59,581 bases of DNA, from NCBI RefSeq assembly GCF_018919065.1, contig NZ_JAHLQG010000015.1, positions 1-59,581 on the forward strand, given 5' to 3'. Source of the DNA: Blautia sp. MSJ-9. GTDB lineage: Bacteria; Bacillota; Clostridia; Lachnospirales; Lachnospiraceae. The translations under genes and the position numbers were made by a program. The notes below the pieces were generated by a model, which saw nothing but the letters and a program-made list of their open reading frames with translations, ran no database searches and was not told where the DNA came from. Shown piece after piece: positions 1-8,932 of this stretch; position 1 is the first letter of the stretch; each line of letters opens with the position of its first letter.

Positions 1-193
1 CTTTTGCGTGCTGTCAAGGGTGGCGTCAGCTTACCTCTGATTATAATATCTGCAATTTTCAAGGTTCAATCGAGCCTTTTTGTTTTGGCTCATTTTTCAT
101 AAGTCATTTGACACTATCTACCATAATCTCTTTATGGTTATATAATCACTCTGCTATTTTAGCATACACTCAGTTTTCCTGCCATAGTATTTA
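1..193. other. Left-edge non-coding segment
   Basis: No gene is supported here. The only structured element is a GAGCC/GGCTC hairpin followed by ATTTTT on the plus strand at 72-97, which could terminate a plus-strand transcript entering from outside the window. A 7-bp hairpin (ACCATAA/TTATGGT) lies near 119-137. The 16 nt at 131-146 recur, inverted, upstream of the ECF sigma gene at 6304-6319. Confidence 0.35.
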
Positions 194-1048
194 TCACAGC
201 TTGGGCTGATAGCGCATATCCGATACATTGTAAACTGTCACAAAGGCTTTTGGATCTTCATTATTGATGTAAGCCATCAGTTTCTGATATTCTGTTTTGT
301 CTACGATCGTGATGATCTCATTGCGTTTCTTCATATTATAGGCACCTGTCGCTTCATAGATCGTCGCTCCGCTGTGCAGATCTTTGATAATGAATTTACG
401 CAGTTCTTCCTCCTTCTGAGTGATGACACAGACACGCCTCTTAATATTATGGTCAAAGATAAAGTGATCCAGAACTATACCATTAAAGTATGTTCCAAGA
501 ATACTCAGCACCACTGTTTTCTTATCATATACCAGCGCTGCTGAAAGAGCCACGCACATACCGGAAAGAGACATTGCTTTTCCCAGTTCCATGTGAAGAT
601 ATTTGTTCATGATCTTTGCCACAATATCCAGTCCGCCTGAGGATGCATTTCTGTTAAAAAGAATGCTCAGTCCTACACTGACTACCAGGATATAGCACAG
701 TACATCCAGCTCCTGACTGTTGGTCATAGAGCCAAAATCCGGAAATATTTTCTCGAATAATCCGAGAAATAAGGGCAAAACGATACTGGTGTAAACCGTT
801 TTTACGCCAAATTCGCGTCCGCAGGTGATGAAGCCAATGATCAGAAGTACCACATTCAAAATCATGGTGATTGCAGACAATGGTAAAGGTACAAAGTTTG
901 ATAACACGATACCAAGACCGGAGATACTGCTTACAGAGGCATGGCTCGGCACCAGAAAGAAATAAACTGCTGCCGCAATGATCGCTACCGCACCTGTCAG
1001 GATCAGTGCTTCCTTTATGATATCTGCATAATTTAGTTGTTTTTTCAT
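194..1048 (-). CDS. YitT family membrane protein (DUF161 + DUF2179)
   Basis: A 284-aa integral membrane protein of the YitT family. Several hydrophobic segments fill roughly the first 190 residues, followed by a soluble C-terminal domain of the DUF2179 type (the RVCVITQKEEELRKFI region and its repeat of Ile/Val-rich strands). The substrate of the family is not established. I start it at 1048, not at the longer ATG at 1075. AGGA lies about 9 nt before 1048, and the predicted promoter would begin the transcript near 1080, leaving no room for a ribosome site before 1075. It looks like a single-gene transcript. Family assignment is firm; function is not known. Confidence 0.88.
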   Translation of the reverse strand: MKKQLNYADIIKEALILTGAVAIIAAAVYFFLVPSHASVSSISGLGIVLSNFVPLPLSAITMILNVVLLIIGFITCGREFGVKTVYTSIVLPLFLGLFEKIFPDFGSMTNSQELDVLCYILVVSVGLSILFNRNASSGGLDIVAKIMNKYLHMELGKAMSLSGMCVALSAALVYDKKTVVLSILGTYFNGIVLDHFIFDHNIKRRVCVITQKEEELRKFIIKDLHSGATIYEATGAYNMKKRNEIITIVDKTEYQKLMAYINNEDPKAFVTVYNVSDMRYQPKL

Positions 1049-1086
1049 AGTTAGATTTCCTGTCTTTCTTTCCATATTCTTGTTCT

Positions 1087-1114
1087 ATTGTAACATATAG
1101 AAAGAGAATGTCCA
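1087..1114 (-). promoter_or_regulatory. Sigma-A promoter of the YitT gene
   Basis: On the minus strand TGGACA (1109-1114) and TACAAT (1087-1092) are separated by 16 nt, placing the transcript start about 30 nt upstream of the chosen ATG. Confidence 0.6.
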
Positions 1115-1236
1115 TTGGCAATTACAAAAAGAGGCTGTCTTCCATGACACCCCCTTTGTAAATCCTTATAACCTATAGGACTGCTATAAAATTCGCTTTC
1201 ATATATTCGAACATGTTTGAATAATGTTCTAACATT

Positions 1237-1890
1237 TTATCCTAACGGTTCTGTATGTTTCTCAGATAAATAGGCCTTCTGTTCTTCCTCCGGTGCTTCC
1301 CAGATTGTTGTTGTAGTTCCATCCTTATCTACATATACTTCTTTTATCTCATCTTTCTTCAGAATCTCATGAAGTTGATCATATGGATAAAAAATACAGC
1401 TTACATATTTTTCCCACAAGCTCTGTTCAAAATGGATAGTCATTACACCTGTTTCTCTGTCCAAAGATGTTTTCCAGCGATAATTTCCTTTTATATTCAT
1501 TCTATATGTTACTTCATCTTTATTATCCTCAACAATAGTAATCCCGGCATCTTTGTAGTTGATATATGTGACATGTTTATTCATAAAGGTAAACACTGCC
1601 ACAAAGCAAACTATGGTTGCTGCTATGGAAAGCAGGATTGTTTTTGTCTTTTTTTTCTTTAAAAATTTCCTGAAATTCTTCAGGTCATTTGCTTCATTGC
1701 TGTTTTCTTTTGTCTGCGCATAGATTTTCATATCATTTTCAAGGTCTGCCTTTGTCTCATGGTATACCCGCTGGCAGATTTCACAGTTTTGCAGATGTTC
1801 TTCTACAAGTTCTTTTGTATCTTCGCTTACTGCATCTTCAATGTACAATGGCAGAATATCCTGTATCACGTTGCAGTTTATTTTTTCCAT
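1237..1890 (-). CDS. Anti-sigma factor with zinc-finger (zf-HC2-like)
   Basis: A 217-aa single-pass membrane protein. The N-terminal cytoplasmic part carries the anti-sigma zinc motif His32-x3-Cys36-x2-Cys39. A transmembrane helix lies at about 84-103, followed by an extracytoplasmic domain. By family knowledge such proteins sequester the cognate ECF sigma factor at the membrane. The partner is the sigma gene ending one base upstream (stop at 1892-1894, start at 1890), so the two are translationally coupled. AGGAAAAG precedes the ATG. The extracytoplasmic part has no recognisable sensor domain, so the signal is unknown. Confidence 0.85.
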   Translation of the reverse strand: MEKINCNVIQDILPLYIEDAVSEDTKELVEEHLQNCEICQRVYHETKADLENDMKIYAQTKENSNEANDLKNFRKFLKKKKTKTILLSIAATIVCFVAVFTFMNKHVTYINYKDAGITIVEDNKDEVTYRMNIKGNYRWKTSLDRETGVMTIHFEQSLWEKYVSCIFYPYDQLHEILKKDEIKEVYVDKDGTTTTIWEAPEEEQKAYLSEKHTEPLG

Positions 1891-1891
1891 G

Positions 1892-2401
1892 TTACTTTTC
1901 CTCCTGACTTATCTGTGCTCTTATCATCTGGCGTGCACGGTGGTAGGTTACTCTTGCCCACCCGGCACTTTTCTGATAGCATTTTCCGATCTGCTCAAAG
2001 GAGAGTTCACCATATATCCGCAGATGAAATACTTCCCTGTAGGGTTCCGGTATCAGTTCTGCATAGCGTTTGAGATTCCGAACTGTCTCATCCTGCACGA
2101 TCTGATCCAGTACTGCCGGGGATGTATCCTGCATGGAATCCTGCATTATTTCTGAAAATTCTTCGCCCACGTAGATTTTGTTTCGTCTGCAATAGCGGAA
2201 ATATGTATTCTTCGCAATTACAAATAACCATGCGCGGATATCCTTCCTGCCGTCAAATTTCTCAATATTATTCATTGCCTTCAGGAATGTTTCCTGGGTG
2301 ATTTCCTCTGCCAGACTTTCATTTTCGGAAAGTGCCCGGATATAGAGAAAGACATCATGGAAATACTTCCTATAGATTGTTTCGATTTCTGATTTCTCCA
2401 T
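1892..2401 (-). CDS. ECF-type RNA polymerase sigma factor
   Basis: A 169-aa group 4 sigma factor. Region 2 spans about residues 8-75 (ITQETFLKAMNNI, then the WLFVIAKN core-binding stretch). Region 4 spans about 110-165 and ends in a helix-turn-helix (ELSFEQIGKCYQKSAGWARV). It sits between the lipoprotein gene (21-nt gap, AGGGGCAGG ribosome site) and its anti-sigma factor. Together they form a lipoprotein/sigma/anti-sigma operon. The regulon cannot be read from this window. Confidence 0.9.
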   Translation of the reverse strand: MEKSEIETIYRKYFHDVFLYIRALSENESLAEEITQETFLKAMNNIEKFDGRKDIRAWLFVIAKNTYFRYCRRNKIYVGEEFSEIMQDSMQDTSPAVLDQIVQDETVRNLKRYAELIPEPYREVFHLRIYGELSFEQIGKCYQKSAGWARVTYHRARQMIRAQISQEEK

Positions 2402-2422
2402 TCCTGCCCCTTATATTTTTTA

Positions 2423-2719
2423 TTATCCTACTGCATCTTTCGGGATTTTTAATGGTCCTGTCTGACCGATCGTGGTGCCATCCTTATCCAGAATATAACC
2501 ATCTTTATCCTGATATGACCCTGCCGGCGGTGTCCACATAGATCCATCTGACGACCTGATCTGTCTTCTTCCATTGAATGTCTGAACACGGTTCTGATTT
2601 TGTTGCATCTGCATTGAATATGCACGGCTGCTCACCTGGGTATCACTGTCTGTATCGGATGCACAACCTGATAAACCAACCACAACTGTCAGAATGAATA
2701 TTCCTAAATATCGTTTCAT
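2423..2719 (-). CDS. Small lipoprotein, first gene of ECF operon
   Basis: A 98-aa protein with a signal peptide and a lipobox (LSGC, cysteine at residue 19), so it should be lipid-anchored outside the membrane. The mature part is Gln/Ser-rich. It ends with a WTPPAGSYQDKDGYILDKDG stretch that looks like a short repeated 'DKDG' turn element. No known domain is recognised. Its position in front of the sigma/anti-sigma pair suggests it supplies or modulates the signal to the anti-sigma factor; that is inference. A strong AGGAGG-type site precedes the ATG. Confidence 0.7.
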   Translation of the reverse strand: MKRYLGIFILTVVVGLSGCASDTDSDTQVSSRAYSMQMQQNQNRVQTFNGRRQIRSSDGSMWTPPAGSYQDKDGYILDKDGTTIGQTGPLKIPKDAVG

Positions 2720-2847
2720 AATAATCCTCCTGTCTGCTGTATCATTATTTTATCTGATGTCTTTCTATATAACTAAGTCACAGACAGAAGAAACGTTACA
2801 GGAAAATTTATATTTTGATATTTTAACCGAAGCAAGTAAGTCTCTTC

Positions 2848-4017
2848 TTACACTACCTGTTTGACTTTATAATGCAATATTCCTTTGGTCAGAGACACTG
2901 CCAACACACCCACAGCTATTACAGCTATAACATACCAAATACTGTATATATCATTCAGATTCACCTGCATAATCAGAAACATCGGCATCGAGTCCACCAA
3001 AATCCATACAAGTCCGCCAAAAAAAATCCGTACAAGCAATGGAATTGCCCAGCATATTGCAGTTGCAACTACAGCTCCAAACATACTATCCTGATATGCT
3101 GAAATGCACAATGTAATGGCATTTAATGATAAAAATGCCAACATCCCCAATATCAAAAGCACTGACAAATAACTGAAAAATGGAACTTTATCCACTGTCT
3201 TCCACATACTGCCCGAAATGACTATTCCTGTCAGATTGTATTCTCCCTTTAAGTCATACACGATTTTGCATAATCCCCATGCACTTTCTGTAATTCCTGC
3301 ATATAACAGAACTGTTATCGTAAAAGAGGCCAGAACTTTGGCTGAAGTATCCTTCCTTTTCCCCTCCACTGTTGTAAAGATTAATGGTAGCATCTTTGTC
3401 TGACTTTCCTCTGCAAAAATACCTGAAATCACACAGATGATCATAATACTTCCCAAAATCAGTCCAAACTGCAGCAGTTCTCCGAAAACTTTCCAGCCTG
3501 TGGTATATTCCAGTGTTGGTTTGAGCTTCCACATTGACAATATCTCATTTTTCATCTGTTTCTTATCGTTTTTTTCTGATTTGCTGTCTATATTTTCATT
3601 GTATTCTTTATAGGCTTTCCATAAATCAGTGTCCTTAAGCCTATATCGCTCTGTAGGTTTTACTCCATTCTCCCAGCTTCCATTTGTAAAAAATCTTGTT
3701 ACAAAATCATTCAGATAATTACCGTTCTTCCAGCCAGGCATATTTTCATTTAATTCCGAAGGAAGTCCATATTTATCGACAATCTGATTGATTTTTTCAT
3801 CTGTGACAGTACCCGCATACTCTTCTGTAATTTTTTTATTCATCTGTACTGCTTCATATCCTGAATGGCTCCGACCATCTATTACACATCTCTCATCTCC
3901 CACTTCCGCAAACCAGAAATACACAAACATCAGTCCCAAGATTGCTAATATTCCTATCCAGAAAATCTTTCTGTGAAAGATTTTATAAAGTTCCATCTTA
4001 TACAACTGCATTCTCAT
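2848..4017 (-). CDS. ABC-2 type transporter permease
   Basis: A 389-aa membrane protein. It has an N-terminal helix right after a short basic start, a roughly 130-residue polar loop, and then five or so hydrophobic segments from residue 180 to the C terminus, the usual ABC-2/YhgE-like permease plan. It overlaps the end of the ATPase gene by 20 nt and has AAGGAG about 8 nt before its ATG, so it is coupled. With the ATPase and the 260-aa membrane protein it should form an exporter or immunity pump. The substrate is unknown. Confidence 0.8.
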   Translation of the reverse strand: MRMQLYKMELYKIFHRKIFWIGILAILGLMFVYFWFAEVGDERCVIDGRSHSGYEAVQMNKKITEEYAGTVTDEKINQIVDKYGLPSELNENMPGWKNGNYLNDFVTRFFTNGSWENGVKPTERYRLKDTDLWKAYKEYNENIDSKSEKNDKKQMKNEILSMWKLKPTLEYTTGWKVFGELLQFGLILGSIMIICVISGIFAEESQTKMLPLIFTTVEGKRKDTSAKVLASFTITVLLYAGITESAWGLCKIVYDLKGEYNLTGIVISGSMWKTVDKVPFFSYLSVLLILGMLAFLSLNAITLCISAYQDSMFGAVVATAICWAIPLLVRIFFGGLVWILVDSMPMFLIMQVNLNDIYSIWYVIAVIAVGVLAVSLTKGILHYKVKQVV

Positions 4018-4909
4018 CTCTTCTGCTCCTTATTCTGTTAATATCCTGTGTTTGATAAAGATATGCATCCTCCAGTGTTTCCTCTGCAAGTTCAGCAGCG
4101 GGAAATGGGCATTTTTCTGAAATAATCCTCAGTTCTGCCTGGTTTTCCTCACTGCCGTTTCTCAGGTTACTTACCATATACCGGTTACAAAGTTTTTGTG
4201 CCACATCAGTCGAAACATTACATTTCCAGACATATCCCTTTACACTTGCAGTAATCCCCTGTTCTGTTCCACTACAGATCAGTTCGCCATCCTTCATAAT
4301 TAAAATCTGATCAGCGATGTATTCAATATCGGATACAATATGTGTCGAAAGTAATACTGTTTTTTCTTTTCCCAATGAACTGATAATATTTCTAAATTTT
4401 ACCCTTTCTTTCGGATCCAATCCTGCAGTCGGTTCATCCAGAACCAGAATTTCCGGATTATTGAGTAATGCCTGGGCTATTCCTACTCTCCGAAGCATTC
4501 CCCCTGAAAAAGTTCTAAGCTTTTTCTTTTTATCTTTCTGAAGTTCTACCAGTTCCAGCAGTTCCTGAATCTTCTGCTCGGAACACTCCGCTGACATAGC
4601 TTTCAATGCAGCTATGTATCTCAGGAATCTTTCTGCTGTAAAATTGTCATAATATCCCAGTTCCTGTGGCAAATATCCCAGAAGTCTGCGATATTCTGCT
4701 CCCATCTGAGCAATTTCCATTCCATCATAATAAATATTTCCTGTGGTTGGCTGCAAAACTCCACAGATCAGACGCATCAGAGTTGTTTTTCCCGCCCCGT
4801 TTTCTCCGAGCAGACCATAAACTCCATGTTTAAATGTATAACTTACCTGTTTCACCGCTGTTTTGTCTTTATATTTTTTCTGAACCTCGTATAACTTTAA
4901 TTCATGCAT
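3998..4909 (-). CDS. ABC transporter ATP-binding protein
   Basis: A 303-aa ABC ATPase: Walker A GENGAGKTT (about residues 36-44), signature FSGGM, Walker B ILVLDEPTAGLDP, and the H-loop STHIVSD. A C-terminal extension of about 80 residues is typical of drug or peptide exporters of the CcmA/BcrA type. I use the ATG at 4909 instead of 4924 because GGAG lies 7 nt before it and the longer start would overlap the preceding gene. It pairs with the permease that follows. Confidence 0.9.
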   Translation of the reverse strand: MHELKLYEVQKKYKDKTAVKQVSYTFKHGVYGLLGENGAGKTTLMRLICGVLQPTTGNIYYDGMEIAQMGAEYRRLLGYLPQELGYYDNFTAERFLRYIAALKAMSAECSEQKIQELLELVELQKDKKKKLRTFSGGMLRRVGIAQALLNNPEILVLDEPTAGLDPKERVKFRNIISSLGKEKTVLLSTHIVSDIEYIADQILIMKDGELICSGTEQGITASVKGYVWKCNVSTDVAQKLCNRYMVSNLRNGSEENQAELRIISEKCPFPAAELAEETLEDAYLYQTQDINRIRSRRDENAVV

Positions 4910-4910
4910 A

Positions 4911-5693
4911 TTATGCCTCCTCAAACACCATTTCTCCTGCCGAGAACAATCTTTTTACCTGCACAAATGTTAATCCTCCTGCCACTGCACACACACCTGC
5001 CCATATACTGATTGAAGCAGAAAATAATGCACCGGAAATGTTTGATACCACTATATAGACACCTGAACAGATAAGAATTCCTGCTGCCATTGCCACTGAT
5101 GCTTTTTCTCCTGTCTTAAAAAGTAAAATCCCGAAATCTAATGAACCTGATACGAGATATGCTGTCAAAATATATATCACAGTCTGCAGATTTGATACTT
5201 CCCATGTATTTCCTGAATATAATGCCAATAACATAATAACTGTAAAATTAACGCTTCCGATAACCATCAGCCCTGCTGCCGCACACATTCTGGTATCAAA
5301 ATAACAGGTTGCTCCCAACTCTGCCATTTTTCCAAAATATAACTTGTTAATCCCCCAGACAGAAAGCGTGCTCAGACAACCAGAAATTATCATACTTACC
5401 ATGATTGCATCATTTTTCCCTGTTCCTGCATACTGCAAAAATACCATCAGCGCAAAACCTGCAAAAACTGCCATAATATACACAATTACATATGTTTTAT
5501 CTATAAGTCTGAATTGCTGCCACAAAATATCCCTCAATGAAATCTCTGTTCTTTTTCTCTGCTTTTTATTTTCATTTTTGTCGATCTCATTTTGAAGATA
5601 TTCATACATTTTTAATATCCGTTTCTGTTCCGGACAAACCTGTATTTCCGCTTTTTGAAAAAGCCGTCTGATATCTTTATCCTGCATTCTCAT
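4911..5693 (-). CDS. Membrane protein of ECF-ABC operon, possible anti-sigma
   Basis: A 260-aa protein with a charged cytoplasmic N-terminus of about 65 residues and then six hydrophobic segments. It overlaps the sigma factor stop by 4 nt (ATGA), so the two are tightly coupled. That position is where an anti-sigma factor usually sits, but I see no HxxxCxxC motif. It may instead be a second permease half for the ABC module downstream. No named family is recognised. Confidence 0.65.
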   Translation of the reverse strand: MRMQDKDIRRLFQKAEIQVCPEQKRILKMYEYLQNEIDKNENKKQRKRTEISLRDILWQQFRLIDKTYVIVYIMAVFAGFALMVFLQYAGTGKNDAIMVSMIISGCLSTLSVWGINKLYFGKMAELGATCYFDTRMCAAAGLMVIGSVNFTVIMLLALYSGNTWEVSNLQTVIYILTAYLVSGSLDFGILLFKTGEKASVAMAAGILICSGVYIVVSNISGALFSASISIWAGVCAVAGGLTFVQVKRLFSAGEMVFEEA

Positions 5694-6271
5694 TGATCTC
5701 CTTCCTTTATCATATTTTTCATCTGCTGAATTCCAATACGATATCTCGACTTTGCAGTAGAGAGACTACAATTCATCATCTTTGCAATATCTTTAAATTT
5801 CAATTCCTCATATGCACGCAAAATGATTACCTCCCTTACCTCCTGGGAAAGTCTGTTCAGTAGTCCTTTCAGATAAAGATAATCTTCCATTTCTTTCATT
5901 TTATCTGTTCCGCAAATATCCGGATATTGATGGATATTTTGCGTATTTGCACTTATTTTCAGGCTTCCGTTTTCATTCTCAGCTTCATAACTGCGGAGAT
6001 TTTTTCCTGCCTCTTTTTTTCTCTGCTGATAATCAAAGCAGCAGTTTCTGGCAATAGTAAGAAGATATCCTTTCAGATTGTTTCTTTGATAAGATGTCCC
6101 ATATTTCATAAACTTCAGGAAAGTTTCCTGCGTAATATCATAGGAATCTTCTTCGTTCTGTATCATGTAAAGACAGAAACGGAAAATGTCCGCATAATAT
6201 TGTTTTATAATATCAGATAATGCCTCTTTATCTCCGTCCCGTACTTTCTTCAGCAGCTTTCTGTCACTCAT
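5690..6271 (-). CDS. ECF-type RNA polymerase sigma factor
   Basis: A 193-aa group 4 sigma factor: region 2 with DITQETFLKFMKY and LLTIARNCC, a long acidic linker (about 95-125), and region 4 with a C-terminal helix-turn-helix (LKFKDIAKMMNCSLSTAKSR). It heads a four-gene operon (sigma, membrane protein, ATPase, permease), an arrangement in which the sigma factor probably induces its own exporter in response to envelope stress or an antimicrobial peptide (inference). Confidence 0.9.
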   Translation of the reverse strand: MSDRKLLKKVRDGDKEALSDIIKQYYADIFRFCLYMIQNEEDSYDITQETFLKFMKYGTSYQRNNLKGYLLTIARNCCFDYQQRKKEAGKNLRSYEAENENGSLKISANTQNIHQYPDICGTDKMKEMEDYLYLKGLLNRLSQEVREVIILRAYEELKFKDIAKMMNCSLSTAKSRYRIGIQQMKNMIKEGDQ

Positions 6272-6501
6272 TATATATTCTCCTGTTGTAAAACGTCTTA
6301 CATATTATATAACCATAAATGATGTAAAAAAGTTCACAAAACTTATTATGTTTATAAAATTTCTTATGGAAAAGCTGCATTAAAAGAGTTCTTCTGCTTT
6401 CTATATTGCATAATTACATGTTTCTGATAAATTACCCGATATGGGTATAGAAGTTATAGATGTGCATAATCGAATACAAAAAGATTCCGAGCATACATTA
6501 G
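6272..6501. other. Intergenic region upstream of ECF-ABC operon
   Basis: AT-rich. On the minus strand it holds a plausible promoter for the sigma operon (TTTACA and a TATAATAT run around 6300-6335). A roughly 33-nt stretch at 6468-6500 is similar (28/33 by eye) to 15168-15199. No gene is supported here. Confidence 0.35.
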
Positions 6502-6533
6502 AAAAACAGGGAGATAAATTTCTTATCTCCCCA
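6502..6533 (-). terminator. Rho-independent terminator of the histidine kinase operon
   Basis: The minus strand reads GGGAGATAA, a short loop, TTATCTCCC and then TGTTTTTC, about 115 nt past the kinase stop codon. It ends the riboswitch-controlled two-gene operon. Confidence 0.8.
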
Positions 6534-6645
6534 AAACTGACGATTCGTATTTTAAGCTGCGATCCACTTTTCCTCACTCATGTAACTCATATGATGTTCC
6601 AAGCACCTGATCCAAAACAGCAAGTATGGGTTTATTATTTAATGG

Positions 6646-8919
6646 TTACTGAGCAATGACCTGCGTTTCGGTACCCCCCCCCCCGCCGCCGGATTTTATG
6701 CTTCTTATTGTCTTTTCCAGCGTCTTCATATCAACCGGTTTTGAAATATGGGCATTCATCCCAGCTGCCAGAGAATGCTGAATATCCTCTGAGAATGCAT
6801 TGGCGGTCATGGCAATGACCGGAATTGTCTTTGCCAGCTCATGGGAGCTTCTGCGGATTGCCTTTGTTGCCTCATAGCCGTTCATAACAGGCATCTGTAT
6901 ATCCATCAGGATCATATCATAATCACCAGGAACCGACTGTTCAAATGTCTCCAGGACCCTTTTACCATTTTCACAGATCGTACACTCCGCGCCCTCAATC
7001 TTTAACAGTTCCGTCAGAATCTCCGCATTCAGCTCATTATCCTCTGCACACAGGAATCTCATTCCTTTCAGGATATTGCCATCCTGCTCTTCTGTTTCTG
7101 CCTGTGAAGCCGGAGAAGCAGACCTTTCTTCTGCGATTTTCAGATCCATAAAAACCTCAAAACAGCTTCCCTGTCCCGGTTCACTTTCCACATCAATGGT
7201 TCCGCCCATGGAATCAACCAGATTTTTGGTGATCGCCATTCCAAGACCGGTTCCCTGTATCTTATTTGTCAGGGAATTTTCTGCACGGGTGAAGGCATCA
7301 AAAATCCTGTCCTTGAAATCTGCCGACATTCCCATACCATTATCGCAGACTAAAAAACGATATTTTGCATAAACAGATGAATTTGATTCACATTCCTCTG
7401 CCAGAAGCTGAATTTCTCCGCCTTCCTGTGTATATTTTATTGCATTAGACAGCAGATTACTGAAAATCTGCATCAAATGAACCTGATCCCCATTCACCCA
7501 CTCATGCCGGATGTTTTCTTTTGTAATTGTAATAGTCTGCTTCTTTTCAGATATCTGAGAACGAAATATAGTATCAAGCTCCTGTATAAAATCCGGAATA
7601 GAAAAATCAGAATACTTGAAAACAGTTTTTCCTGCTTCAATCTTACTCATATCCAGAACTTCATTAATGATTCCTAACAGATGCTGTGATGAAGTGTCAA
7701 TTTTATCCGCATACTCTATTACCTTGCCTTTATCACCGGCATCATGTCTGATCAAAGACGTAATACCAACGATCGCATTCATAGGGGTACGTATATCATG
7801 AGACATATTGGCAAGAAAACTGCTCTTTGATCTGTTCGCCTCCTGTGCCACCTGAAAAGCGTCCTCTGCCGCCTGTTTTGCCTGCCGCAGCTTTGTATTC
7901 ACTGTTTCCAGCTTGGCATTATTTTCCCGCTCCACACGAATCGCTTCCTGCTGGTTTTTACGCATAACAAAAGAAATTCCCAGCATAACACAGACAGCTA
8001 CGATAACCGTAAAGATAACAATAAATACCATAACAAAATTGACAAGTTTTAATGTATTCGTAGCAACATATTCTGCCGGAACCAGAAAGATAAGTATCCA
8101 TTCGGCATTTTCCATTCTTTTTAATCCGTAAAAATATTCTGTTCCATCCAGAACTGCATTAGAATAACTGCAGCCTTTTTCTTCCAGTTCCGCCTTTGTT
8201 TTGTCAAAGGAAGAATTGTGAAGATACTTCATGTTCTGTAGGACGGAAAATACATTATGACCCTTGATCAGTTCCACCTGATTGCTGTTGAACAGTTTAA
8301 ATCCATTATCATCCAGTACATACACACTGTTGTTCCCATTATATGCATCGCATTCAAAATAAGGATTCAACTGTTCCATATCCTGAACAATTCCAAAATA
8401 TAGAATTGTAGTTTTCTTTTCTCCATTCTGAAGATGTATTGGTTCCGGCAGACGATCCAGAAATACCATCTTTGACTGGTTATCTGTCATAGAATCAAAA
8501 ACAAAACTGATCTTTTCAGGACTTTCTTCAAAGTAATCCAAATCCCGGAAAAGTCCCCTGTTTCCGGATTCTGTATAATATCCACCTTCTGAATCCACTG
8601 CCATCAACGTAATCCTCTGCCTGGCATATGCTGATAATTCATATTTCTTTTTCATATGTCTGCAGAGTTCATCTGTAGTCTGTACGTTTGCATCTCTCAG
8701 ATAATTACATTCTTCTGTTACCCGGTTCCAGTGGGAATCGATCACATCCTCCAGATTTTGAAACATTTGACGGGTAATCTCTTCCATCTGGTTTAATCGT
8801 TCTTCATAGATAATATCCTGGATATAAGTATGATACAGAAAAAAGAATGCAAGAAGCATCGCTATACCAGTCATACAGCAACCCAATATTAAGTTCCGGT
8901 AATTCTTTGCCTTCTGCAT
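6646..8919 (-). CDS. Hybrid sensor histidine kinase with receiver domain
   Basis: A 757-aa membrane kinase. It has TM1 near residues 6-28, an extracytoplasmic sensor of about 270 residues, TM2 near 300-325 and a coiled linker. HisKA has phospho-acceptor His374 (SHDIRTPMN), followed by HATPase_c (GTGLGMAITKNLVDSMGG). A C-terminal receiver has Asp673 (LMDIQMPVMNG). I start at 8919, where GGAGGA precedes the ATG by 6 nt; the longer ATG at 8958 would overlap the upstream gene. It is co-transcribed with the solute-binding lipoprotein, which probably feeds it ligand information (inference). The last codons contain an 11-G run (6674-6684). No output regulator is encoded nearby. Confidence 0.92.
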   Translation of the reverse strand: MQKAKNYRNLILGCCMTGIAMLLAFFFLYHTYIQDIIYEERLNQMEEITRQMFQNLEDVIDSHWNRVTEECNYLRDANVQTTDELCRHMKKKYELSAYARQRITLMAVDSEGGYYTESGNRGLFRDLDYFEESPEKISFVFDSMTDNQSKMVFLDRLPEPIHLQNGEKKTTILYFGIVQDMEQLNPYFECDAYNGNNSVYVLDDNGFKLFNSNQVELIKGHNVFSVLQNMKYLHNSSFDKTKAELEEKGCSYSNAVLDGTEYFYGLKRMENAEWILIFLVPAEYVATNTLKLVNFVMVFIVIFTVIVAVCVMLGISFVMRKNQQEAIRVERENNAKLETVNTKLRQAKQAAEDAFQVAQEANRSKSSFLANMSHDIRTPMNAIVGITSLIRHDAGDKGKVIEYADKIDTSSQHLLGIINEVLDMSKIEAGKTVFKYSDFSIPDFIQELDTIFRSQISEKKQTITITKENIRHEWVNGDQVHLMQIFSNLLSNAIKYTQEGGEIQLLAEECESNSSVYAKYRFLVCDNGMGMSADFKDRIFDAFTRAENSLTNKIQGTGLGMAITKNLVDSMGGTIDVESEPGQGSCFEVFMDLKIAEERSASPASQAETEEQDGNILKGMRFLCAEDNELNAEILTELLKIEGAECTICENGKRVLETFEQSVPGDYDMILMDIQMPVMNGYEATKAIRRSSHELAKTIPVIAMTANAFSEDIQHSLAAGMNAHISKPVDMKTLEKTIRSIKSGGGGGGTETQVIAQ

Positions 8920-8932
8920 CTTTCTCCTCCGC

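Noticed and set aside
1207..1222. TTCGAACATGTTTGAA palindrome as a LexA box
   Set aside because: Spacing does not match the Gram-positive SOS box (GAAC-4-GTTC), and it does not sit on a promoter of an SOS-type gene.
6441..6659. 72-aa plus-strand frame in the gap before the kinase gene
   Set aside because: No ribosome site, and it spans the kinase operon terminator and the kinase C-terminal codons. Kept only as a weak repeat signal.
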